Origin: Spirochaetaceae bacterium
GTDB taxonomy: Bacteria; Spirochaetota; Spirochaetia; SZUA-6; Bin103
Direction: 5' to 3'
DNA: 36,060 bases
NCBI GenBank assembly: GCA_028818385.1
Contig: JAPPNY010000198.1
Location: 79,615 to 115,674, forward strand
Shown here: piece after piece, positions 26,388-33,463 of the stretch
Position numbering within the stretch: position 1 is the first letter of the stretch
Layout: each line of letters opens with the position of its first letter
The notes under the pieces: generated by a model
What the model was told of the DNA's origin: nothing
Seen by the model: the letters and a program-made list of their open reading frames with translations, nothing else
The model's database searches: none
Program-made: the position numbers and the translations under genes

Positions 26388-26762
26388 TTACGCCGCGAAC
26401 TGACCGCTGGCCAGCAGCACCAGGGTGCAGGCGCGGATCACCGGGATGCCCCGTTCCTGCAGGCGCCGCTCGACCAGATCGGATTCCGTGCCCGGGTTGA
26501 GGATCACGCGGCCGGGAGCCAGGGCGATGATCTGTTCGATCAGCTCCTCCCCATGGCGCGGGCCAACGTAGACGGTCAGCGTATCGACCGCGCCGTCGAT
26601 CGCGGCAAGATCGCGGGCGGCGGCAAGGCCTTCGATCTCGTCATGCGCGGGATGGACCGGGATCACGTGATGACCGTGCTGCCGGAGGCGACGCACCGCC
26701 TGGTTGGAGGTCCGGTCCGGTTTCGGGCTGGCCCCCAGGACGGCGACGCGTTCGGTACCCAT
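26388..26762 (-). CDS. CoA-binding domain protein, YccU-like
   Basis: A 124-residue single Rossmann-like CoA-binding domain. VAVLGASPKPDRTSNQAVRR carries the nucleotide-binding turn, VIPVHPAHDEIEG the second strand, and VILNPGTESDLV the family signature, close to the usual NPGxExxE. Small stand-alone versions are widespread, and their role is poorly defined. I chose the ATG at 26762; a GTG at 26783 adds seven basic residues. It is the first gene of the minus-strand run with the hydrolase, gamma-glutamyltransferase and MFS genes. Confidence 0.9.
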   Translation of the reverse strand: MGTERVAVLGASPKPDRTSNQAVRRLRQHGHHVIPVHPAHDEIEGLAAARDLAAIDGAVDTLTVYVGPRHGEELIEQIIALAPGRVILNPGTESDLVERRLQERGIPVIRACTLVLLASGQFAA

Positions 26763-26847
26763 GATTCGCCTGCAGCGTAGCACGGCGGCGACCGGCCGTT
26801 GGCCCGGTGCCGTCGGTTAGAATGGGGGACAAGGAATTGCTGAACCG

Positions 26848-27237
26848 ATGAAGATCGAACACATCGCGCTGAACGTCCCCGATCCCGCGGCGATCGCCGA
26901 CTGGTACGTCGCCAACCTGGGCATGCAGGTCGTGCGCCAGACCGGAGCGCCCACGTACACGACCTTCCTGGCTGACAGCGACGGTGAAACCGTCCTGGAG
27001 CTGTACCGCTTCGAAGACGCTCCCATGCCCGACTACGCCGCACAGGATCCGATGGTGCTGCACCTGGCGTTCACCTCCCCGAACGCGGTCGAGCAGGCCG
27101 GGCAGCTCGCCGCGGCCGGCGCGCAGCTCCACGGCGAGCCGCGCGCCACCGGCGGCGGCGACACGCTGATCTTCCTGCGCGACCCGTGGGGCATCGCCCT
27201 GCAGCTTGTGGAGCGGACCCAGCCGCTTCTACGGTGA
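26848..27237 (+). CDS. VOC-family (glyoxalase/bleomycin resistance-like) protein
   Basis: A 129-residue vicinal-oxygen-chelate protein with two beta-alpha-beta-beta-beta modules. Likely metal ligands are His5 (IEHIALNV), the Glu of VLELYRF and the His of LHLAFT. The fourth position, in GIALQLVER, is Gln where Glu is usual. An AAGGA lies 13 bases before the ATG and a TAGAAT patch at 26818-26823 could be a -10. It shares GTGA with the MFS gene that follows, so the two probably act together, for example in resistance or carbohydrate metabolism. Confidence 0.9.
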   Translation: MKIEHIALNVPDPAAIADWYVANLGMQVVRQTGAPTYTTFLADSDGETVLELYRFEDAPMPDYAAQDPMVLHLAFTSPNAVEQAGQLAAAGAQLHGEPRATGGGDTLIFLRDPWGIALQLVERTQPLLR

Positions 27238-28526
27238 GCGGAGCGAACTCAGACGCTCTGCGGACAGCAAGCCGCCGTCCGATCGCGCTGGGCGCGGTCG
27301 GACACCTGCTGCTGGAGATCACCAACAACTTCCTGCCGGTCACCTACCCGTTGCTGATCCCCCTGCTGGGGCTCTCGTTCACACAGGTGGGGCTGATCGC
27401 GCTGGTGCACTCTTTCTGCGGCACCCTGCCGCAGCCGTGGCTGGGCGCGCTGGCCCAGCGATGGGGTCCGCAGCGGATCATCGTCATCAGCCTGGCGTGG
27501 TCGGGGCTGTTCATGGGGCTCATCGGTCTGACCGGTTCGTACTGGCTGGCGCTGGTGTGTGCCGGGCTGAGCGGCTTCGGCGGCGGCGCGTTCCATCCCG
27601 CCGGTGCGATGAGCGTGGCGCGCATTGCGGCCGGACCCTCCGGACGGCAGCGGCGCGGGGCTGCCATGTCGCTGTTCTCCGTGGGCGGCAACCTGGGCTC
27701 GGCGCTGAGCCCGGCCCTGATGGCCGTGGCGCTCGGCCTGTTCGGCCTGCCCGGCACCGGCGCCGCGGTGCTGATCGGCCTGGGATCGGCGCTGCTGGTG
27801 TGGCGGCTGCTCGCGCCCCGGGCGCTCGCGTCCGGCGGCGAGGCGGCCGCGGACGGCGCCCTGCCGGGCTCCGCGTCATCTCCGTCGCCGGCGCGGCCGC
27901 GCACGGAGCGGCGGATCCATCCCGTCATGCCGCTGGCCCTGATCGTGGTGTTCGCGATGTCGCGGAGCTGGTTCCAACTGTCGATCACCAGCTTCCTGCC
28001 CACCTGGACCGCCGAGTCGCTGGGCTCCACGGCCTGGCCGCTGGTGCTGTTCATGGGCTCCGTCGGCGCGGGCAGCCTGTCGGGGGGCCGGCTGTCCGAC
28101 CGCATCGGCCGGACCCGTACGCTCCTGGGCGCAGCGCTCCTGACCATCCCCGCGCACCTGACCTTCATCCACGGGTTGCCGTCGGTGCAGTTGGCGGCGG
28201 TGGCCGTGCTCGGCGCCGCCCTCGGAGCCACGCTGCCGGTGGCCATCGTCATGGCGCAGGAGCGCCGGCCGCATGCGACCGGCGTCGCCGCTGGACTGGT
28301 GATCGGTTTGGGCGGGTTGCCGGCCGGCATCGGTGCGTCGGTCACGGGGCTGCTGGCGGACGCGTTCTCCCTCGCCGCCGCGCTGCAGTGGACGGTGCTG
28401 GCCCTGGTGGTCGGCGCGCTGGCCGTTATCGCCCTGGCGCTCCTGGAGCAGGATCGGGGCCGTCCAGCACCTCGGCGCACGCCTCGCGAAACACCGCAAG
28501 CGACTCCCGCAGCGCCTCCTCGGTGA
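27234..28526 (+). CDS. MFS transporter, fosmidomycin-resistance (Fsr)-like
   Basis: A 430-residue membrane protein of 12 predicted segments. It resembles the Fsr/cyanate-type MFS group: LLEITNNFLPVTYPLLIPLL, GFGGGAFHPAGAMSVAR and the motif-A-like SGGRLSDRIGRTRTLL are recognisable. The GTG at 27234 is within the VOC stop (GTGA). The central loop is Ala/Ser/Pro-rich. The last 30 or so residues (PAPRRTPRETPQATPAAPPR) are low-complexity and are encoded entirely antisense to the aminotransferase gene. The real functional protein may end soon after the last helix. Confidence 0.9.
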   Translation: MSGANSDALRTASRRPIALGAVGHLLLEITNNFLPVTYPLLIPLLGLSFTQVGLIALVHSFCGTLPQPWLGALAQRWGPQRIIVISLAWSGLFMGLIGLTGSYWLALVCAGLSGFGGGAFHPAGAMSVARIAAGPSGRQRRGAAMSLFSVGGNLGSALSPALMAVALGLFGLPGTGAAVLIGLGSALLVWRLLAPRALASGGEAAADGALPGSASSPSPARPRTERRIHPVMPLALIVVFAMSRSWFQLSITSFLPTWTAESLGSTAWPLVLFMGSVGAGSLSGGRLSDRIGRTRTLLGAALLTIPAHLTFIHGLPSVQLAAVAVLGAALGATLPVAIVMAQERRPHATGVAAGLVIGLGGLPAGIGASVTGLLADAFSLAAALQWTVLALVVGALAVIALALLEQDRGRPAPRRTPRETPQATPAAPPR

Positions 28527-29844
28527 TCACCAGCGGCGGGGCGATCTTTACGCACTCGCCTGCCACCCCCACCGGCGCGAACATCAGCAGGCCCCGCCGG
28601 TAGCAGGCCTGGACGATGGCCGCCGCCGTGACGGCGTCGGGCTCCCACGTGCCGGCCGGCCCGGGTCCGGGGCGCATCACCTGGATGCCGGCGACCAGCC
28701 CGCGGCCGGTCAGGCACGCCAGCGCCGACGAGTGCGGCGCGACGATCCGGGCCAGCTCCTCCATCAGGATGCGCCCGAGCGCCTCCGCCCGCTCCACCAG
28801 GTGCTCACGCTCGATGAGGTCGAGGTTGGCCAGCGCGGCCGCCACGCCGATCGGGTTGCCGGAGTGCGTGGAGGTCATCGACCCCGGCGGGTACAGGTCC
28901 ATGATGTCCCGCCGGCCGATCACGGCCGCCAGCGGCAGGCTGGAGGTGATTCCCTTGCCGCACGTGATCAGGTCCGGCGTGACGCCGTAGTGCTCGAAGC
29001 AGAACATGCGGCCGGTGCGCCCGAAGCCGGACTGCACCTCGTCGAAGATGGTGACGATGTCGTGCTCGGCCGCGAAAGCGCACAGCGCCTGCGCGTACGC
29101 CGCGGGCAGGAAGTCCGGGCCGACCCCCTGGTACGACTCGGTGATGATGCCGGCGATCTCGGCGGGCTCGACGCCGGACTCGGCGATCGCGGCCAGAAAT
29201 CCCTCGAAGGAGGTGTCCGGGTTCTTGAACCCGTCCGGGAACGGCACGCGGAGGAAGGTCTCCCCCTCCCCGCTCAACCACTCGTGCTGGGCGGCCATGC
29301 CGCCGGCGAGCTGCGCGCCCATCGTGCGGCCGTGGAACGCGTTGCGGAAGGAGACGATCACTCGCCTGGACGGGCCGTGCCGGCGCAGGCCGTAGGTCTT
29401 GGCCAGCTTGATGGCCGCCTCGTTGGCTTCACTGCCGGTGGTGACCACGAACACCGTGTAGTTGCCGGGATCGGGGGCGAGCGCCTGCAGGCGGGAGGCG
29501 AGCTCCGCGCGCCCTTCATGCGGGAACACGTAGGCCGACAGCAGCGGGCGCGACACGGCCTCGGTCACGGCGTCGCGGATCTCGCGGCGGCCGTGGCCGG
29601 CATTGGTGATCAGGACGCCGGACGACCAGTCGATCCAGGTGTTGCCCCAGCGGTCGAAGACCTGGAAGCCGTCGGCCCGGTCCCAGACGATGGGCGGCTG
29701 CCCGGCCATCGCGCGCGGCTCGGCCGCCCGCAGGCGCTCCAGCACGGGCAGCGACTCCGGCACCGGCAGCGCCGTGCAGATACGGCGGTGGCTGGTGTGC
29801 GCCGGCGGAACCGCTACCGGCTCCAACGAGAACTCAGCAGCCAT
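28426..29844 (-). CDS. Class III PLP-dependent aminotransferase
   Basis: A 472-residue fold-type I aminotransferase of the ornithine/GABA aminotransferase group. The phosphate-binding TTGSEANEAAIK, the pyridine-binding Asp268 in DEVQSGFGRTG and the Schiff-base Lys297 in CGKGITSSLP are present. The 29-residue spacing between Asp268 and Lys297 is normal. The amino donor cannot be told: 4-aminobutyrate-like or glutamate-semialdehyde-like substrates are possible. The ATG lies 11 bases inside the oxidoreductase gene, so the two are coupled. Its last 101 bases run antisense to the MFS gene. Confidence 0.93.
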   Translation of the reverse strand: MAAEFSLEPVAVPPAHTSHRRICTALPVPESLPVLERLRAAEPRAMAGQPPIVWDRADGFQVFDRWGNTWIDWSSGVLITNAGHGRREIRDAVTEAVSRPLLSAYVFPHEGRAELASRLQALAPDPGNYTVFVVTTGSEANEAAIKLAKTYGLRRHGPSRRVIVSFRNAFHGRTMGAQLAGGMAAQHEWLSGEGETFLRVPFPDGFKNPDTSFEGFLAAIAESGVEPAEIAGIITESYQGVGPDFLPAAYAQALCAFAAEHDIVTIFDEVQSGFGRTGRMFCFEHYGVTPDLITCGKGITSSLPLAAVIGRRDIMDLYPPGSMTSTHSGNPIGVAAALANLDLIEREHLVERAEALGRILMEELARIVAPHSSALACLTGRGLVAGIQVMRPGPGPAGTWEPDAVTAAAIVQACYRRGLLMFAPVGVAGECVKIAPPLVITEEALRESLAVFREACAEVLDGPDPAPGAPGR

Positions 29845-31114
29845 CGATGACCCCCGGCGTCCCCTCGTAGTCGATGTGGACCCTGGATCCCGCGGATGCC
29901 AGCGACTGGCGAGCCGCCTCCACCACCAGCTCGTTGATGCCGCTGTTGAGCGGCGTGGCGATCAGCCCGGTGCGGTCGATTTCCCGCAGGCGGGCCCGCC
30001 GCCCGTCGACCGGGAGGTCGCGGAGCGCTCGGGCCGCCTGCACAGCGGCGGCCATCGACTCGTACCCGTAGCCGATCGCGTCCGCGCCGGCGCCCTCCCG
30101 CGGCGCCAGCCGGAAGAAGTCGGGACTGACGAAGTTGAACCGGCTGCCGCCCGGCCCGGTCGCCGCCACGTAAGCGTACTCGACGCCGCGGTGCTGGTCG
30201 TCGTGGTCGATCAGCCCGGTGCGTCCGTCCCCCTCGCAATACAGGGTCATGCCCTGGTCGTTTGAGCCGGCGCCGGCGTCCGGATAGCCCAGTCCGGCGC
30301 TCACCGACAGGATCGCGCCGTTCTCCCAGTGCACCCGTCCGTGCGCCCACAGGTAGCCGGTGTTGCCGTTCGGAAAGGCGCCGGTGGCGCCGGCGGCGCT
30401 GACCGCCACGGGACGCAGGCCGGTGATGAAGTACACCAGGTCCACGTAGTGGCAGCCCACGTAGGTGAACGGGTCGCTGTTGTCGCAGGTGAACCAGTTC
30501 TGGAAGTTCGAGTGGCGGTAGAAGTAGGGCTCGAACAATCTGGCCTCGCCGTAGGCGAACTCCCCGAAGTCGCCGCGCCCGTACTGGCGGCGGGCGACCA
30601 GCGAGCGGCGATCGAAGCGCTTGTGGTAGTCGATCCCCACGAACAGTCCGCGCTCGGCGGCAAGCTCGCCGATCTGGCGGCCCTGCTCGTACCGCTGCAC
30701 CAGCGGCTTGACGCTGTAGACGTGCTGGTCGCGCTGCAGCGCGTCGAGGATGACCTCGTGATGCAGGTGATCGGGCACGGCCACGAAGACAAGCTGCTGC
30801 GGGGCCAGCGCATCCAGGGCGCGCAGGTACGCGCGCGGGTCGCGGCCGGCGTCTCCGAGGCAGGGGTACGCCGTGAACCCCTGGCCGGGGAACGCCTCCG
30901 CAAGCTCCTCGTCGGAGGCCAATGGCGCCAGCCGGGCGGTGCTGGTGGCCGCGAGCGAGATGGAGCCCACTTCGCCGCTCCGCTGCAGGTGGTAGAGCGA
31001 CGGCAGGATGACGTCACGGGTGAACATGCCGGCGCCCACCACGACGGCGTCGATCGGTCCGCGCGCACGGGGATGGCTGTCAGGTCGAAGGATACTCATG
31101 CGGCGGGTGGGCAT
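29834..31114 (-). CDS. Gfo/Idh/MocA-family oxidoreductase
   Basis: A 426-residue NAD(P)-dependent sugar or cyclitol dehydrogenase family protein. The Rossmann turn is VVGAGMF (26-32), and VAVPDHLHHEVILDAL is the second conserved strand. Lys136 in SVKPLVQR matches the EKP-motif lysine, and YHKRFD starts the C-terminal substrate domain. Catalytic His/Asp candidates lie in VGCHYVDLVYF. The start is uncertain between ATG at 31114, ATG at 31099 and TTG at 31120; no SD helps. It is coupled to the aminotransferase, which suggests a keto-sugar or keto-cyclitol made here and then aminated. Confidence 0.9.
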   Translation of the reverse strand: MPTRRMSILRPDSHPRARGPIDAVVVGAGMFTRDVILPSLYHLQRSGEVGSISLAATSTARLAPLASDEELAEAFPGQGFTAYPCLGDAGRDPRAYLRALDALAPQQLVFVAVPDHLHHEVILDALQRDQHVYSVKPLVQRYEQGRQIGELAAERGLFVGIDYHKRFDRRSLVARRQYGRGDFGEFAYGEARLFEPYFYRHSNFQNWFTCDNSDPFTYVGCHYVDLVYFITGLRPVAVSAAGATGAFPNGNTGYLWAHGRVHWENGAILSVSAGLGYPDAGAGSNDQGMTLYCEGDGRTGLIDHDDQHRGVEYAYVAATGPGGSRFNFVSPDFFRLAPREGAGADAIGYGYESMAAAVQAARALRDLPVDGRRARLREIDRTGLIATPLNSGINELVVEAARQSLASAGSRVHIDYEGTPGVIDGC

Positions 31115-31318
31115 CGCCAACGCGGGCGACCGGTTCCATGGTATGGGCGTGGTGCGACACCGTCAAATCAGAAGCCGCCTGCCCTCCTTCTGCAATCCAG
31201 ATACGACGAGCTTATTCGATGCGCACCCGCCCATCAGCCGCTTGACGGGGTCGGCCGAACCTCCCAAGCTGTCAGCAGATCGGCACGCCTACATGTGCCG
31301 TTTGGCGGCGAGTCGCAC

Positions 31319-31714
31319 ATGCGCTGTGAAGACCGTGTCGAGATTCATGGAGTCGAGAAGAGGCTCACGGGGCCAGTCCGGTTCGTCTTGAAGCTGATGG
31401 AGTTCTGGCGCTTGCCGAGGGACCGGGTCGTCGGTCTCCTCGGCTTCGACCAGTCCGACGCAGACCACGTGACCGCCGTTCTTGACGGAATCGAGACGTT
31501 TCGCGGACGCGATGTTCGAGACAGGATCGCATACCTGTTTGCGATTCGGGCGACCTTGCGCTCCCTGTTCCGCGACCTGGATGTCGAGAACAAGTGGCTG
31601 CGAGAGCCACACTCATCGCTGCGCGGGAAGTCGCCGCTGGCCCTGTTGTCGAACGGTTCAGTGGAAGACCTGCTGATCGTCAAGGAATATGTAGATACCG
31701 CCGCGGGCCGGTAG
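31319..31714 (+). CDS. MbcA/ParS/Xre-type antitoxin-like protein (DUF2384), orphan
   Basis: A 131-residue protein whose C-terminal half matches the toxin-binding DUF2384 domain. The helix AYLFAIRATLRSLFRD leads into NKWLREPHSSLRGKSPLALL (Trp93; G103-K-S-P) and ends in VEDLLIVKEYVD. In RES-Xre and MbcTA systems this domain caps a RES-domain NAD-degrading toxin. The N-terminal half (DRVVGLLGFDQSDADHV) is a short helical region that may bind DNA. No RES gene follows; the next gene is on the other strand. The ATG at 31319 is a choice among weak starts, with TTG and ATG alternatives near 31388-31397. The 204 bases upstream, up to the oxidoreductase gene, hold a TTGACG but no matching -10. Confidence 0.8.
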   Translation: MRCEDRVEIHGVEKRLTGPVRFVLKLMEFWRLPRDRVVGLLGFDQSDADHVTAVLDGIETFRGRDVRDRIAYLFAIRATLRSLFRDLDVENKWLREPHSSLRGKSPLALLSNGSVEDLLIVKEYVDTAAGR

Positions 31715-31784
31715 TTCGACCCGAACACCGGAGAGACGACCGTGCGGTGAACCCCGGAGCGCGCAAGCCGATCACGGTAACAGA

Positions 31785-32174
31785 CTACTTCTCGACGGAC
31801 CGGGGCTGCTCGTCTTGGGCTCCGCCCTTACCCTGCGTAGTCGGACCGTTGACCTGTGATTCGGATTCCGAGTCCTGTGCCGGTTGCTCGGCCGCCGGTT
31901 GCTCGGCGGGCGCCTCCTCGGCGGCCGGCTGCTCCTCGGTGTCTGCCTCCTGCTCTTCCGATTCGGCGGCAGGGGATTCCTCGGCAGGCTCCTGCTCTTC
32001 GGTAGCCGGCTGCGCTTGGGCAGGCTCCTGTTCCTCGGCGGCTTCCTCCACGACCGGTTCGGCCGGCGCCGTCTCTCTGTCACGTGTCGCGACGAACACG
32101 ATGATCGCAGCCACAACAACGACGACGGCGGCGACAACGACGATGCGTCCAATGTTGGATGACCTTTGATTCAT
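31785..32174 (-). CDS. Small membrane-anchored acidic protein, unrecognised
   Basis: A 129-residue protein with one strong membrane helix at about 9-30 (a run of Val, Ala and Ile after a short basic start). An acidic, low-complexity tail built from Glu, Gln, Ala and Pro follows, with EEQEPA and AEEAPAEQPAAEQPA-like repeats. The tail probably lies outside the cytoplasm. It has no domain I know. It follows McrC by 68 bases on the same strand, so it could be a third gene of that operon. The opposite frame would be an implausible Cys/Ser/Gly-rich protein, which favours this reading. No SD is visible; an inverted repeat touches the start. Confidence 0.6.
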   Translation of the reverse strand: MNQRSSNIGRIVVVAAVVVVVAAIIVFVATRDRETAPAEPVVEEAAEEQEPAQAQPATEEQEPAEESPAAESEEQEADTEEQPAAEEAPAEQPAAEQPAQDSESESQVNGPTTQGKGGAQDEQPRSVEK

Positions 32175-32175
32175 G

Positions 32176-32193
32176 GTTCAAGTTACTATGAAC
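32176..32193. promoter_or_regulatory. Inverted repeat directly before the acidic membrane-protein gene
   Basis: GTTCA and TGAAC are separated by eight bases and lie one base from the ATG of the minus-strand gene. A -10-like CATAGT is inside on the same strand. It may be an operator that lets this gene be expressed separately from McrBC. It is short, and chance cannot be excluded. Confidence 0.35.
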
Positions 32194-32242
32194 GGCAGAG
32201 CATGGCAGCGAGTTGACCGTTCGCATCGGGGTCCGAAGTCGA

Positions 32243-33463
32243 TCAGGCAGCGCGGCTCACATCCGGCGCCGCACACACAGCACGGACTCTATGCGACAGA
32301 GCCCGGATGCCTGCAAGAAGCTCATCTATGGTCCCGGATAGATCAAGGGCATGAATCTCCAGGCGCTTGCCCGAATGGCGTACCCGGTGAGGGGCCGGGT
32401 TCTCGCCCCCCGCGTAGATCAGCAACCCGCCCGGAAGATCGAGCGCTGTGGTATAGGCCAGTAGCTGATAGAGGTCCGCGTTGGCTGCGCTCCCGGATTC
32501 GGTCCGCTTGTACTTGGCGTCGGCGACGAATGTGTACCGCACGCCGTCCCACAATGCGAGATCGGGTTGAAGACGGACGTCACAGGAGTCATCGAGATAG
32601 ACGCCCGAAATGCGATCGGCCGACTGCAACACGCGTTCAGAGACCCCGAGCTCCTCCCGGAGCGCCAGTGTCACGAACTCCTGGAACACGCGACTCATGT
32701 CGATCAGGAAGCCCGGCGCCCGCACGGCTCCCCGGCGGGTCTCGAATGACGAGTGCCGCAGGACGAGCCTCGCAAGGGCCACGACTTCGCGGTAGTGCTC
32801 GTTCAGCCGGTCGAACGAGACGTCGGGAACGTCGGCCGGCGGGTACTCTACGAGAGACACGTTCTCCAGCCGGCCTGCGACCCAGCGCAGCCCCTCGCGG
32901 GAGCACCGCGAACGCAGCCGCATCCTGCCCAGCCGCACGACCGCCGCCTTCACCAAGCGGTTGGCCGTGACGTCGTCGGTGAATTCGTCGTAGCGCACCT
33001 CGATGGGTATGGGGACGCCAAATCTGCGCCGGAGTTGATCGTCGATGCGGATTCGGCCGCGGACGGTATGCAGCGCCTCCTCTTCGGCCTGGTAGCCGTG
33101 GAGCAGTCCGCCGGCGAACGCACGGCGGGCGGCAACTGCAAGCGCCGGGGCCAGCGCCTCGACCAGCGCGGTGGCTTCCTGGAGAGCGAAGCGGTCCATC
33201 TCGCGCAGCCTGAGCGACCCCATTGCGTAGCAGGCAAGAAACAGCACTCGTGCGACATCCAGCTTGGGCCGGATGGACACCGAGAGCTCGCCGATCTCAA
33301 CCGCGCCGACGATGGAACCTGGCGTCAGGAAATACGTGCCCACCTCTCCGCGAACCGGCTCCACAGTGACGGACGGCAGGGCGTCCCGTAGCGCGTCGCG
33401 CTCGGCGATCGAGAGCGGCCACGGCCCGCTTGGCTGATACTCCCGCAGATCAATCGGTCGCAT
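32243..33463 (-). CDS. mcrC: McrC-like restriction nuclease subunit
   Basis: A 406-residue nuclease subunit of a modification-dependent McrBC restriction system. The N-terminal 170 residues match the McrC adaptor region (GEVGTYFLTPGSIVGAVEIG, SVSIRPKLDVARVLFLACY). The C-terminal PD-(D/E)xK nuclease has Asp301 in LQPDLAL and Asp315-Ala-Lys317 in VADAKYKR. All catalytic residues are present. The ATG at 33463 overlaps the McrB gene by 14 bases, so the subunits are coupled. The longer open frame upstream of this ATG lies within mcrB and was not used. McrC activates and cuts after McrB translocates DNA that contains modified cytosine. Confidence 0.93.
   Translation of the reverse strand: MRPIDLREYQPSGPWPLSIAERDALRDALPSVTVEPVRGEVGTYFLTPGSIVGAVEIGELSVSIRPKLDVARVLFLACYAMGSLRLREMDRFALQEATALVEALAPALAVAARRAFAGGLLHGYQAEEEALHTVRGRIRIDDQLRRRFGVPIPIEVRYDEFTDDVTANRLVKAAVVRLGRMRLRSRCSREGLRWVAGRLENVSLVEYPPADVPDVSFDRLNEHYREVVALARLVLRHSSFETRRGAVRAPGFLIDMSRVFQEFVTLALREELGVSERVLQSADRISGVYLDDSCDVRLQPDLALWDGVRYTFVADAKYKRTESGSAANADLYQLLAYTTALDLPGGLLIYAGGENPAPHRVRHSGKRLEIHALDLSGTIDELLAGIRALSHRVRAVCAAPDVSRAA

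Noticed and set aside
31242..31247. TTGACG as a -35 box for the orphan antitoxin gene
   Set aside because: At 16-18 bases downstream there is no -10-like sequence (best is CAAGCT), so I do not call a promoter.
31594..32169. A Cys/Ser/Gly-rich plus-strand frame opposite the acidic membrane protein
   Set aside because: The repeats are the antisense reading of Glu/Gln/Ala codons, with no start signal and an implausible Cys content.
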